Origin: Methanocella_A sp964548585
GTDB lineage: Archaea > Halobacteriota > Methanocellia > Methanocellales > Methanocellaceae
DNA: 32,602 nt
NCBI GenBank assembly: GCA_964548585.1
Contig: CAZJRS010000036.1
Span: forward strand, 1 to 32,602
Direction of reading: 5' to 3'
The notes beneath the pieces were generated by a model. It saw nothing but the letters and a program-made list of their open reading frames with translations. It was not told where the DNA came from and did no database searches. Positions 7,242-14,789 of the stretch are shown here, one piece after another (positions within the stretch are counted from its first letter, which is position 1; the number at the start of each line of letters is the position of its first letter). Position numbers and translations under genes: made by a program.

Positions 7242-8054
7242 CTATCCTTTTCTATACGAGGGCTCGGGCATGCCTGACGCGATCCTGAAACAGCCCCATA
7301 CTCTCTCGATTTTAGCCTTCAGCGTCAGCCAGTCCTCGTCTATCATCCGGACCAGGAGAACGCCCTTTGGCGTGATACAATGGGGAGTGTCTCCCAGCAT
7401 ATCGCTCAGAGCACTGTAGTCCTGCATGTATACGTACAGGTTTGCCATGAACCTGTGACAGCCCATGATCCCCGGTTTTTCGGCGGTTCGCAGGCCCGGC
7501 TCAAGGACGACCGTATCGATCAGCGCTGTATTCCCGTCGATCAATATCTCTATGCCCGAATGGTATAGATCGCACTCGAATTCTTCTCCTGAGGCGTACC
7601 GTCCGGGTAGCATGATGTCCTGACCGAAAAACGTCGAGCTCCGCCTTAACTCGATCTTTGTCAGCTGTACCAGCCGCGATCCTTTGTAGGGGATGTTCGG
7701 CTCAGGCAGGTATTCCAGGAACGCCCTTTCGCCCACCGATAGTTCGGTTTGCTGCACCGCGCATCCGGCTTCCATGCGGTAGATCCGGTTTGCCGACTGG
7801 GTGGTCAGGTGAGCCCGGCCGTCATCCTTGACCTTGACACCCACGTAGAGGCGATCACCTTGTACCAGGCCTCCCGACGTGTTAATCAGAAATATGTGGG
7901 GGAGGTCCCCTTCCGAGTATAGTGGCCTGGATACTGACAAATTATGGCTGCATAGCCGTCTCTCGACCGTCCCTGCGGGGCCGATGATCAGCTCGACCCG
8001 GCCTTCCTGTACGTCCCCGGCAAGAAGACTGTGGTGTTTATCCGGAAAGCGCAT
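7242..8054 (-). CDS. ureD: Urease accessory protein UreD/UreH
   Basis: UreD is the scaffold that binds apo-urease and channels nickel from UreG through UreF to the active site. This 270-residue protein matches the family in length and motifs: FLINTSGGLVQGDRL at about residues 53-67, TTQSANRIYRM, and EYLPEPNIPYKGSRL with the conserved Pro-Glu-Pro. It is the last gene of the operon; its ATG at 8054 overlaps the 3' end of ureG by 17 nt in another frame, implying translational coupling. A T-tract follows the stop. The position at the end of the operon matches ureABC-EFGD operons of Bacillus type rather than Klebsiella-type ureDABC-EFG operons. Confidence 0.95.
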   Translation of the reverse strand: MRFPDKHHSLLAGDVQEGRVELIIGPAGTVERRLCSHNLSVSRPLYSEGDLPHIFLINTSGGLVQGDRLYVGVKVKDDGRAHLTTQSANRIYRMEAGCAVQQTELSVGERAFLEYLPEPNIPYKGSRLVQLTKIELRRSSTFFGQDIMLPGRYASGEEFECDLYHSGIEILIDGNTALIDTVVLEPGLRTAEKPGIMGCHRFMANLYVYMQDYSALSDMLGDTPHCITPKGVLLVRMIDEDWLTLKAKIERVWGCFRIASGMPEPSYRKG

Positions 8055-8637
8055 ACTTTACTTCTCTTACAACCTTATCGATGCCTTCCCCGGTCTTGCA
8101 GTTGATGAAAAAGTACGGCCTCCAGTGCCGCATCATCTTTGAGTCCCGGTCCATGATGGCGAGGTCTGCTCCGACGTAGGGGGCCAGATCGATCTTGTTG
8201 ATGACCAGGAGATCGCTCATCGTGATCCCGGGCCCTCCTTTCCTTGGGATCTTGTCACCTTCTGCCACGTCGATGACGTAGATCGTATAATCAGCCAGTT
8301 CCGGGCTGAAGGTGGCTGCCAGGTTATCACCTCCGCTCTCGATCAGGATCACGTCCAGGCGCGGGTCCCGGCGCAGCAGTTCTTCCACCGCCTGCTGGTT
8401 CATGGACGTGTCCTCACGGATCGCCGTATGCGGGCAACAACCCGTTTCCACCCCTATGATCATCTCCCGGGGTAAGACTTCCTTTCTCAACAGGAACTCC
8501 GCGTCTTCCCTCGTGAAGATGTCATTGGTGATCACGCCTACCCTGTACTCGCTTTTCAAAGCTCTGACCAGCTGTTCGGTCAGCGCTGTCTTGCCAGAAC
8601 CTACCGGTCCGCCAATACCTACTCTCAACATGCACAT
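8038..8637 (-). CDS. ureG: Urease accessory GTPase UreG
   Basis: UreG is the SIMIBI-class GTPase that powers nickel insertion. Visible motifs are the P-loop GGPVGSGKTAL (about residues 9-19), the nickel-binding CPH in ETGCCPHTAIRED, the ESGGDNL segment of switch II, and the guanine-specificity NKID. The chosen start, ATG 8637, gives 199 residues and overlaps the ureF stop as TGATG; the open frame extends 25 codons further upstream but that extension lies over ureF and is unlike any UreG. There is no His-rich N-terminal extension, so nickel storage by UreG itself is unlikely. UreG works with UreF and UreD from the same mRNA. Confidence 0.96.
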   Translation of the reverse strand: MCMLRVGIGGPVGSGKTALTEQLVRALKSEYRVGVITNDIFTREDAEFLLRKEVLPREMIIGVETGCCPHTAIREDTSMNQQAVEELLRRDPRLDVILIESGGDNLAATFSPELADYTIYVIDVAEGDKIPRKGGPGITMSDLLVINKIDLAPYVGADLAIMDRDSKMMRHWRPYFFINCKTGEGIDKVVREVKYALSG

Positions 8638-9284
8638 CAACTCAGGAACAGTCTTGTATACTGTGATTCGTGCTCGATGCCCGCCACGTCCAGCTCCGGG
8701 GAAAACTGCCATGCTTCCTCGGGCGGCGTATGGCCGTAATCACGGTACAGGTCAGGGATCATATTCACAGCTTCATGAAGGGCTTCCTGCGCCGCATCGT
8801 GGCCCAGCGGGATTAGCCTGACCGCCGCAGAGGTGGCGTTCGCGGCCAGGCTGTACAGAAGCGCTGACGCTGCGTCCTCCCGGGGTATTTCCAGCGATCT
8901 GGAAAGGGCCCCGAAAGCGATAGGATGGTGGATACTCCGCTCCCTTATGGCTCCGATCAATGGATCGTGGCAAAGCCGGTGTCCTACCTGAAGTACCCGT
9001 TTGCCCATCATGAGGCTCCCCCGGAAAAATTCGGGTATCGAGCGATGGCAGCCGTACAGTTCCGATAGCTCCTCCGCCTTAGCCGGCAGATCATAGGCTG
9101 CCAGCATGAAGACAAGGTCACAAGGCCCTGCCTGGTGCTCCAGCAGACCCTTTAGGTAAGCGGGAAAATTCCCTTTCGTCACCTTGCCCTGCCGGACCAG
9201 CGTCTCAAGGCCGAACGAGTGGGCATAGCCGCCTACCGGGAAGGCTGAGTCGGCCAGCTGATACGCGCTTGCCTTCATCGTCAC
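8637..9284 (-). CDS. ureF: Urease accessory protein UreF
   Basis: UreF bridges UreD and the UreG dimer and gates its GTPase activity. The 215-residue all-helical protein shows the family N terminus, YQLADSAFPVGGYAHSFGLE, and the conserved HHPIAFGALSRSL plus YSLAANATSAAVRLIPLG stretch. The GTG start at 9284 overlaps the ureC stop (GTGA); an ATG two codons later (9278) is equally possible. The stop overlaps the ureG start by one base. It directly follows ureC, where most operons of this order have ureE; no ureE exists in the window. Confidence 0.95.
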   Translation of the reverse strand: MTMKASAYQLADSAFPVGGYAHSFGLETLVRQGKVTKGNFPAYLKGLLEHQAGPCDLVFMLAAYDLPAKAEELSELYGCHRSIPEFFRGSLMMGKRVLQVGHRLCHDPLIGAIRERSIHHPIAFGALSRSLEIPREDAASALLYSLAANATSAAVRLIPLGHDAAQEALHEAVNMIPDLYRDYGHTPPEEAWQFSPELDVAGIEHESQYTRLFLS

Positions 9285-11008
9285 ACCAGGAAATAACGCT
9301 GGGCCAGCGGCAGTCGATCTGCGGGTTTGGATTTTATGATCTTACCGTCAGCCTTGACTACGTACGTTTCAGGATCGATCTCGATCCGGGGGGTAGCGTC
9401 ATTCAGGACCATATCCTTCTTGCCTATCCTTCTCGTACCGCGGACTGGTGCCACGATTTTCTGCAGGCCAAGCTTCTTTTTTACATCCGCCTCATAAGCA
9501 GCCTGTGATACGAAGGTCATGCAAGTCTGATTTTTCGCTCCGCCAAAGCTCCCGAACATGGGGCGGTAGAAGACCGGCTGCGGGGTAGGGATCGATGCAT
9601 TAGGATCGCCCATCGCCGCCCAGGCCACGAAGCCTCCCTTCACGATCATTTCTGGCTTGACGCCGAAGAACTTCGGCTTCCACAGCACGATATCCGCTAG
9701 CTTGCCTGGCTCCAGCGAGCCCACATAATCCGATATCCCGTGTGTGATCGCAGGATTGATCGTATACTTCGCGATGTAGCGTTTTGCCCTGAAGTTATCG
9801 TTTTCGCCGCCGGACTGAGCCACGCACGACTGTGCCGCATTGGACTGCGTCACATTGGACTGCGTCTTCATCCAGTGGGCTGTCTGCCACGTCCGGGTGA
9901 TCACTTCTCCGACTCTGCCCATCGCCTGAGAATCCGAGGACATCATGCTGATGATCCCGAGATCGTGGAACACGTCCTCGGCGGCGATGGTTTCCACCCG
10001 CATCCTTGATTCGGCGAAGGCTACGTCCTCAGGAACGTTCGGGTTCAGGTGGTGGCAGACCATGAGCATGTCCAGGTGTTCATGCAGCGTGTTAACCGTA
10101 AACGGCATCGTGGGATTCGTGGAGGATGGCAGCACGTTCGGTTCCCCGGCCATCTTCAGAATGTCCGGGGCATGTCCTCCGCCTGCGCCCTCGGTGTGGA
10201 ACGTGTGGATAGTCCGGCCTCCGATGGCCTTGATCGTGTCGTCCACGAACCCCGACTCGTTGAGCGTGTCGGTATGGATGCATACCTGTACGTCCTCTTT
10301 GTCAGCCGCCCGGATACACGCGTCGATCGCGGCAGGTGTCGTACCCCAGTCCTCGTGGAGCTTGAGACCGCAAGCGCCTGCCTCGATCTGCTCGATCAGA
10401 GGTCTTTCGTCCGAATCGTTGCCCTTACCCAGAAAGCCCATGTTGATGGGAAACGCATCGGCGGCCTGGAGCATCCTGTGAATATTCCAGGGCCCGGGAG
10501 TACATGTCGTCGCTCTGGTTCCGTCGGCAGGCCCCGTTCCCCCTCCGATCATCGTGGTCATCCCGCTGGAAAGCGCCTCCCAGATCTGCTGGGGAGAGAT
10601 CCAGTGGATATGGGTGTCAATACCTCCTGCGGTAGCGATCATGTGCTCGCCGGAGATGACCTCGGTACAGGAACCGATCGTCATATCTGTATCCTGCACA
10701 TCCGGGTTACCTGCCTTGCCGATACCGACGATGTGCCCGTCCCTGATCCCGATGTCTGCCTTTACGATACCAGTGATGGCATCGAGGATGAGGGCGCTGG
10801 TGATCACGAGGTCCAGCGGCCTGCTGGCGCCTGTCTGCTGGCACAACCCATCCCGGATGGTCTTGCCACCGCCGAAAATCGCTTCCTCGCCATAGATGTT
10901 GAGGTCTTTTTCGACTTCTATGAAGAGGTCTGTGTCGCCGAGCCTGACTTTATCCCCGGTCGTCGGGCCGTAGAGGTCTACGTACCGCTTTCTGTCCATC
11001 CTGAGCAT
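9281..11008 (-). CDS. ureC: Urease alpha (catalytic) subunit UreC
   Basis: UreC hydrolyses urea to ammonia and carbamate at a dinickel centre. The 575-residue protein keeps every catalytic residue, numbered one less than Klebsiella: nickel ligands His133 and His135 (DTHIHWISP), the carbamylated Lys216 and His218 (GLKLHEDWG), His245, His271 (HTFHTEGAGGGHAPD), Asp359 (SSDSQAMGRVGEV), and flap Cys318/His319. The C terminus RYFLV is typical. An unusual insertion at residues 382-401 consists of four five-residue units (TQSNV, TQSNA, AQSCV, AQSGG), encoded by 15-nt repeats at 9806-9865 in a surface loop. The ATG at 11008 has GAGGTG five bases upstream and directly follows the ureB stop. Confidence 0.98.
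   Translation of the reverse strand: MLRMDRKRYVDLYGPTTGDKVRLGDTDLFIEVEKDLNIYGEEAIFGGGKTIRDGLCQQTGASRPLDLVITSALILDAITGIVKADIGIRDGHIVGIGKAGNPDVQDTDMTIGSCTEVISGEHMIATAGGIDTHIHWISPQQIWEALSSGMTTMIGGGTGPADGTRATTCTPGPWNIHRMLQAADAFPINMGFLGKGNDSDERPLIEQIEAGACGLKLHEDWGTTPAAIDACIRAADKEDVQVCIHTDTLNESGFVDDTIKAIGGRTIHTFHTEGAGGGHAPDILKMAGEPNVLPSSTNPTMPFTVNTLHEHLDMLMVCHHLNPNVPEDVAFAESRMRVETIAAEDVFHDLGIISMMSSDSQAMGRVGEVITRTWQTAHWMKTQSNVTQSNAAQSCVAQSGGENDNFRAKRYIAKYTINPAITHGISDYVGSLEPGKLADIVLWKPKFFGVKPEMIVKGGFVAWAAMGDPNASIPTPQPVFYRPMFGSFGGAKNQTCMTFVSQAAYEADVKKKLGLQKIVAPVRGTRRIGKKDMVLNDATPRIEIDPETYVVKADGKIIKSKPADRLPLAQRYFLV
9806..9865 (-). repeat. 15-nt coding tandem repeat inside ureC
   Basis: Four 15-nt units encode TQSNV, TQSNA, AQSCV and AQSGG. 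The first two units differ by about two bases, so the expansion is fairly recent. The position corresponds to a surface loop where other UreC proteins carry a variable segment after the Asp359 helix. Confidence 0.75.
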
Positions 11009-11374
11009 TCAGGCACCTCTGAAACCCTGCTCCCTTGCTGTCACAAGTGCCTGATCCCTGGTCTTTCCCTCAGCCAGCCCCGAGTGGCCCCTGTACTGTT
11101 TGGCCCCGCCCATCTCCGTCAGTTCCACTTCCCGCTCTACCCCCGGCTCGAACCGGATCGATGTCCCGGCAGGCACGTTGAGCCTCATGCCGAACGAGAG
11201 AGCCCGGTCGAAGTCCAGGTACCTGTTGACCTCAAAGAAGTGGTAGTGAGAGCCCACCTGCACAGGGCGGTCGCCCATATTCCTGACGACCAGCTTCACC
11301 ACTTTACCATGTGTATTCGCGATGATCTCCTCTTTACCGGGGATGACCTCACCGGGCCTAAACGATAGGGTCAT
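11009..11374 (-). CDS. ureB: Urease beta subunit UreB
   Basis: UreB is the structural beta subunit that packs with UreA and UreC in the urease trimer. The 121-residue protein has the family N terminus around GEVIPGKEEI, then the diagnostic RPVQVGSHYHFFEVN and LDFDRALSFGMRLNVPAGTSIRFEPG. A lysine/arginine-rich tail follows, longer than in the shortest homologues. The ATG at 11374 overlaps the last 17 nt of ureA in another frame; the stop immediately precedes the ureC start. UreA and UreB are separate here, not fused as in Helicobacter. Confidence 0.97.
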   Translation of the reverse strand: MTLSFRPGEVIPGKEEIIANTHGKVVKLVVRNMGDRPVQVGSHYHFFEVNRYLDFDRALSFGMRLNVPAGTSIRFEPGVEREVELTEMGGAKQYRGHSGLAEGKTRDQALVTAREQGFRGA

Positions 11375-11660
11375 GCACCGTCACCAGCTTAGTACCGTCG
11401 GGGAAGGTAGCCTCGACCTGAATCTCGTCGATCATCTCGCCGACACCATCCATGACGTCGCTTTTTGCCAGAACGTGCCTGCCATGCTCCATCAGCTCAG
11501 ATACACTTCGGCCGTCTCTCGCCCCTTCGATGATTTCCCAGGTGATCAGGGCGGTAGCCTCGGGGTAATTCAGTTTCAGGCCTCTGTCCTTCCTCCGTCG
11601 GGCGATCTCCGCGGCGGTGAAGATCATCATCTTCTCCATCTCTCTAGGTGTCAGGTGCAC
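11358..11660 (-). CDS. ureA: Urease gamma subunit UreA
   Basis: UreA is the small structural subunit of urease. The 100-residue length and the motifs MHLTPREMEKMM at the start, GLKLNYPEATALI in the centre and FPDGTKLVTVHDPI at the end are diagnostic. It starts at GTG 11660 with GGAG about eight bases upstream and heads the ureABCFGD operon. A TATA box at 11721-11729 supplies the operon promoter. Confidence 0.97.
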   Translation of the reverse strand: MHLTPREMEKMMIFTAAEIARRRKDRGLKLNYPEATALITWEIIEGARDGRSVSELMEHGRHVLAKSDVMDGVGEMIDEIQVEATFPDGTKLVTVHDPIV

Positions 11661-11720
11661 GGGACGTCTCCTTCCTCAGGATTAGTTTTAAGGAATAGCA
11701 AAGAAGGGTTACTGCTGGCG

Positions 11721-11732
11721 GATATAAATCTA
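11721..11732 (-). promoter_or_regulatory. Urease operon promoter
   Basis: On the minus strand AGATTTATATCC reads as a TATA box; transcription would begin near 11700, leaving a 40-nt leader with GAGGAAGGAG before the ureA GTG. No obvious nitrogen-regulator palindrome was found in the 90-nt gap. Confidence 0.5.
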
Positions 11733-11751
11733 TTTGTGAAAAATTCTTAAC

Positions 11752-12951
11752 TTATCTCTCCGCCCGGAAGGAGTCGGTCCTGACCTGCCTGGTTTCCACG
11801 TTATCCCCCGAGAGCGTGCAGGCAATCTGGCCCAGTTCACCAGGAGGCACGGTCAAAGATGTCTCCCCGCTGGCAGACTCTCCCTCCGGCAGGTCGCCCA
11901 GCCTGATCGTCTGCTCCGGCTCCCATACCTGGTTTTCCCCCACGTTCGGATCGTACACCCGCACCCGGAGTTCAACGTTCTTCGCCGTCCCCGGGCCGGC
12001 GTTTTTCACGGTGTACCTGGCGCTGAAACAGACGTTGGTACTATCGGCACTTACCGATAATGCATTCATCTGCAGCCCCAGGATCGGGGTCCTTTCCAGC
12101 GGGACAACCCGGGCGGTGAGGCCGCGAAGCTCCTCCGGCTGGTCTCCTATCTCCCAGTTGCCCGCAGTGGTTTCGCAGTAGTAGTACCGCTTGCCATCGT
12201 ACTCATAGCTGACACCGCCCGCCCCCGCCACGTTAATGCCGACCGCCGAGTGGTCGGGCAGCATCAGTATGACCACGTCCATGCCCATCCTTTTGAGTAG
12301 CGCGGCGGCAAGGATCGTCTTATCCTCGCAGTCGCCCCTGCCGTCTTTCAGCGTCTCGATGGGGTACCGGGGGTATTCGCTCAAGCCTGTCGAGTCAATA
12401 TCATTGGCGTAGGGCAGGGACTGCACGAAAGTGAGCACGTTCATCGCGTTATCGTACTCCGAATAGCCCTGGCCGTCGCCGCTGTTCTTTATCTTCAGCG
12501 CCACATCCTGCAGCGTCTCCTGATCCTCATCGGCCAGCGAATAGTCAGCATAACTAACGCCCGCTGTCCGGGGCTTATTCCTGAAGAAATTATACGCGTC
12601 TTCGGGAATGACCATCGTAAAAGCCCAGTTGACATCCTTGTACTCCCACCGGTAGGTAGGATCGAATACCACCATCGGAGTGGGTTCCGGGGTTATCACG
12701 GGAGTTTGAGTCGCCGTAGCCGAAGTTCTCTCCATAGGGATGAACAGCGGAGTAGTAGGCGCAGGCAAAACCGTACTCGCCGGAGTCGGACTAATCGCAG
12801 GCTTCTGAGTCGGCGACGTAGACGTCCCCGGTAGCACCACCGGCAAAACGCACCCGGCCGCAAAGATCGATGCCAGAAGCAGAAGCAGTATGATCAAAGG
12901 CAGAAGTACCCGGTGCATTGCCAGACTCATCGGACAGGACTTAGGAGCCAT
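11752..12951 (-). CDS. Lipoprotein-like transglutaminase-domain protein
   Basis: This 399-residue protein begins with a strongly hydrophobic segment (VLLPLIILLLLLASIFAAGC) whose Cys34 resembles a lipobox, so it is probably anchored outside the membrane. A Thr/Pro-rich linker spans about residues 42-95. The transglutaminase-like core follows, with the catalytic Cys208 in GRGDCEDKT, His234 in PDHSAVG and an acidic residue at 260 (YCETT). The C-terminal 120 residues resemble a CARDB-like beta-sandwich (KNAGPGTAKNVELRVRVYD). The start ATG 12951 fits a TATA box at about 12980-12993; ATG 12930 and 12918 also precede the hydrophobic segment. Its role, peptide cleavage or cross-linking at the surface, is inferred. 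Confidence 0.88.
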   Translation of the reverse strand: MAPKSCPMSLAMHRVLLPLIILLLLLASIFAAGCVLPVVLPGTSTSPTQKPAISPTPASTVLPAPTTPLFIPMERTSATATQTPVITPEPTPMVVFDPTYRWEYKDVNWAFTMVIPEDAYNFFRNKPRTAGVSYADYSLADEDQETLQDVALKIKNSGDGQGYSEYDNAMNVLTFVQSLPYANDIDSTGLSEYPRYPIETLKDGRGDCEDKTILAAALLKRMGMDVVILMLPDHSAVGINVAGAGGVSYEYDGKRYYYCETTAGNWEIGDQPEELRGLTARVVPLERTPILGLQMNALSVSADSTNVCFSARYTVKNAGPGTAKNVELRVRVYDPNVGENQVWEPEQTIRLGDLPEGESASGETSLTVPPGELGQIACTLSGDNVETRQVRTDSFRAER

Positions 12952-12978
12952 ATCTAATAAACTTGTCCTTCGGGGTGG

Positions 12979-12994
12979 GAAATGGATATATTCA
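12979..12994 (-). promoter_or_regulatory. TATA box of the transglutaminase gene
   Basis: TTGAATATATCCATTT on the minus strand lies 28-43 nt before the ATG at 12951, which would give a leader of about 10 nt. This supports the short start rather than the open frame reaching 13080. Confidence 0.4.
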
Positions 12995-13090
12995 AGATCT
13001 TCTTCTATCTCCACAAAAGCGGTAAAAATGCTGGCAACGCGTTCCGCGAGTGCAGTGCCCGACGGCCAATCTCTATACAATATGTAACAA

Positions 13091-13104
13091 AGTTTTATAT
13101 ACTC
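13091..13104 (+). promoter_or_regulatory. TATA box of the four-cysteine small gene
   Basis: AGTTTTATATACTC is an excellent archaeal TATA box. Its centre is about 30 nt upstream of the ATG at 13130, predicting a leader of only a few bases. Confidence 0.55.
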
Positions 13105-13129
13105 CGGTACTAAAACAGCATCTCGTCAG

Positions 13130-13309
13130 ATGGAGCGATATCTGCCTATGAACCAATGTAAGTACCTGATGGTGTTAAACTCTAAGTTCTGCAGGCTGAA
13201 AGGCCAGGAAAATCCTAAGTGCAGGCAATGCTCGATCAAAGATACCGTTGCCGCACAGCGCTCCAGTGAGCTGGCTCCGCGCGGGCTGAGAAGGCTGCAA
13301 CTGAAGTAA
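13130..13309 (+). CDS. Small four-cysteine (putative zinc-binding) protein, 59 aa
   Basis: This short frame encodes 59 residues starting MERYLPMNQCKYLM and ending RGLRRLQLK. Cysteines at 10, 21, 31 and 34 give the spacing C-x10-C-x9-C-x2-C, with the last pair in NPKCRQCS, which resembles a treble-clef or zinc-ribbon knuckle. The C-terminal half is basic. Support for its reality comes from the strong TATA box at 13091-13104, placed for a nearly leaderless ATG at 13130, and from the patterned cysteines. It is divergent from the transglutaminase gene. I do not recognise the family; metal or nucleic-acid binding is an inference. Confidence 0.65.
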   Translation: MERYLPMNQCKYLMVLNSKFCRLKGQENPKCRQCSIKDTVAAQRSSELAPRGLRRLQLK

Positions 13310-13349
13310 CCTTGATTTTTCAAGTAATTTTTTCGGGAACTATCCAGCT

Positions 13350-13580
13350 TCACTTGCGCTTATCGATCTTCGTCCGATAGCTGCTGACGATCTCGCGTTT
13401 TTCTCTCGATTCCTCGTACGTCTCTACCTCAGCTTTCTCTGCCCCGGTCAGCGGCTGGTGCTTCTCGACGTCTTCGTGTTCTATGTTAGTTTTCCTGATG
13501 CCCATGGTCTCCCCGTTGATACGAGGACGTGAATGGATAACAAGGTTGCCCGCGGTATCCGGGTAGCAGCCGCAATGCAT
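13350..13580 (-). CDS. Small charged hypothetical protein
   Basis: This protein of up to 76 residues is highly charged in its C-terminal half (EDVEKHQPLTGAEKAEVETY and onward to SSYRTKIDKRK), suggesting a single long helix or disordered tail. The ATG at 13580 lies 17 nt after the preceding stop codon; ATG 13505, preceded by GGGGAG, would give a 51-residue protein. It is the last of three minus-strand genes beginning with the universal stress protein, so it may share that regulation. No family is recognised. Confidence 0.5.
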   Translation of the reverse strand: MHCGCYPDTAGNLVIHSRPRINGETMGIRKTNIEHEDVEKHQPLTGAEKAEVETYEESREKREIVSSYRTKIDKRK

Positions 13581-13597
13581 GGCTGATCTCTACTTTT

Positions 13598-14092
13598 TCA
13601 AACTGACCTGCAGTCCGGGCTGATCACTTCCTCGCTGCAGAAGCCCCGGATGAGCTTTTCGACGATCTCTGAGTCTCTGCCCCGGAAGTACATGCGGATC
13701 CGTCTCCTGGTCCGTACCCATACGATCAGGCCACGGCTTGTCTTTCGCATGGCGCAGCAGCGGATCTCGGCCCAGCGCTGGAACATGCCGCCGTACAGGA
13801 TACCGGTATCGGTGATCACGGTTGTCCCCCGCTCGCCCATTGTTACTGCCAGCGCAAATATGGCGAAAAATCCCGTCAGGCCGATCACCAGCAACGGATA
13901 GACCGTGGCCTGTTGGAGGACGTTGGGCAGCAAGACGGCGATCTGACTCAAGGTTATGGCCAGTGCACAACCGGCGATGATAATCGCTGCCATAAATAGC
14001 AGCATGCGCGAAGATCGATAGCGGTTAAGCGCATCCAGTACCAGGCTCTCCCGCCTGAACAACACCTTGCCAACAAATGTCCTGTCTTTCAT
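13598..14092 (-). CDS. Two-TM protein with PH-like C-terminal domain (hypothetical)
   Basis: In this 164-residue protein an N-terminal cytoplasmic segment leads into two close hydrophobic helices (MLLFMAAIIIAGCALAITL and YPLLVIGLTGFFAIFALAV, about residues 30-85). A beta-rich tail follows (TVITDTGILYGGMFQRWAEI, then VWVRTRRRIRMYFRG) and a final helix; this layout resembles small membrane proteins with a bacterial PH-like domain. The ATG at 14092 has GAGG five bases upstream and starts 19 nt after the universal stress protein stop, so the two are probably cotranscribed. Function is unknown; a membrane-stress role is only suggested by the neighbour. Confidence 0.75.
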   Translation of the reverse strand: MKDRTFVGKVLFRRESLVLDALNRYRSSRMLLFMAAIIIAGCALAITLSQIAVLLPNVLQQATVYPLLVIGLTGFFAIFALAVTMGERGTTVITDTGILYGGMFQRWAEIRCCAMRKTSRGLIVWVRTRRRIRMYFRGRDSEIVEKLIRGFCSEEVISPDCRSV

Positions 14093-14111
14093 TCCACCCT
14101 CACCACGCTAA

Positions 14112-14558
14112 TCAATGCTCTTCCCCGGGTACATGCAACATGATAGTCGCACATTGCGATTCGACCAGCACACCGTGGGCGATGCTGCCCATCAGTAACT
14201 GCTTCAGGTGCTTGCGGCCCCGGTGTCCCATCACTATCGCATCGTAGTGGCCTGTCTGGCATTCGCGCACTATCGCCTCTGCCACATTTCCGCTTTCCAT
14301 CGACCTGTTATCTCCTACGATGCCAGAGTCCTGCAGTATCTCGTTGCAATGCTCAAAGATGCGGCGCTCTTTCTCGATCTCCGGCAGCTCCAGCAGCCTG
14401 TCCTGCGTGACCATGTCCGTGACCACCTCCGGGGCGGGCTTGCGTACGTGAAACAAGGTCAAGGACGCGCCGGTGGCGGCCCCAATCAGTCCGGCGAGAC
14501 TGACTGCGCTGTAGCTCTGCTTCGTTTCGTCCACTGGTACCAGGATTTTTTTATACAC
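14112..14558 (-). CDS. Universal stress protein (UspA family)
   Basis: This 148-residue single-domain Usp has the family N terminus YKKILVPVDETKQSYSAV and the ATP-binding motif G-x2-G-x9-G-S, seen as GHRGRKHLKQLLMGSIAHGV near residues 118-137. The conserved VESQCATIMLHV strand follows. It is therefore the ATP-binding, dimeric type that modulates stress responses. The GTG at 14558 lies about 25 nt from a TATA box (14578-14588), so the mRNA is apparently leaderless. A 5-bp palindrome (14556-14575) spans the start. It heads a probable operon with the two downstream minus-strand genes. Confidence 0.93.
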   Translation of the reverse strand: MYKKILVPVDETKQSYSAVSLAGLIGAATGASLTLFHVRKPAPEVVTDMVTQDRLLELPEIEKERRIFEHCNEILQDSGIVGDNRSMESGNVAEAIVRECQTGHYDAIVMGHRGRKHLKQLLMGSIAHGVLVESQCATIMLHVPGEEH

Positions 14559-14577
14559 GGAAAAATTTCGCCGTGCA

Positions 14578-14588
14578 AAATATTATAG
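14578..14588 (-). promoter_or_regulatory. TATA box giving a leaderless GTG start of the Usp gene
   Basis: On the minus strand CTATAATATTTTGC is centred about 25 nt before the GTG at 14558. CACGG (14556-14560) and CCGTG (14571-14575) form a small palindrome between TATA and start. The rest of 14589-14789 shows no convincing gene; a weak 35-73-residue minus frame ends at 14583. Confidence 0.45.
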
Positions 14589-14789
14589 CTTGGCCCCGCC
14601 GATATCTAAAAAGATGGCCTCGCCGGCGAGGTTCAGGCGGGTGTACGGACTCATGACAAACAGGCTAATGCCTCTCCACGGTACCGGCATGATCTCAGCT
14701 AAAGCTGTCCGGTTTTTATTTCGGGCAGTACCGGCTGCAGATCGATCCTGTGGTCGGCTCATTCTCCTCCCTAATGCGGTGGCCTGACT

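Noticed and set aside
8638..8712. N-terminal extension of UreG
   Set aside because: The extra 25 codons lie over ureF and are unlike UreG; the TGATG overlap marks the start at 8637.
10049..11368. Plus-strand open frame of 439 codons
   Set aside because: It is the antisense of ureC and ureB, whose reading is certain; long antisense frames arise from codon bias.
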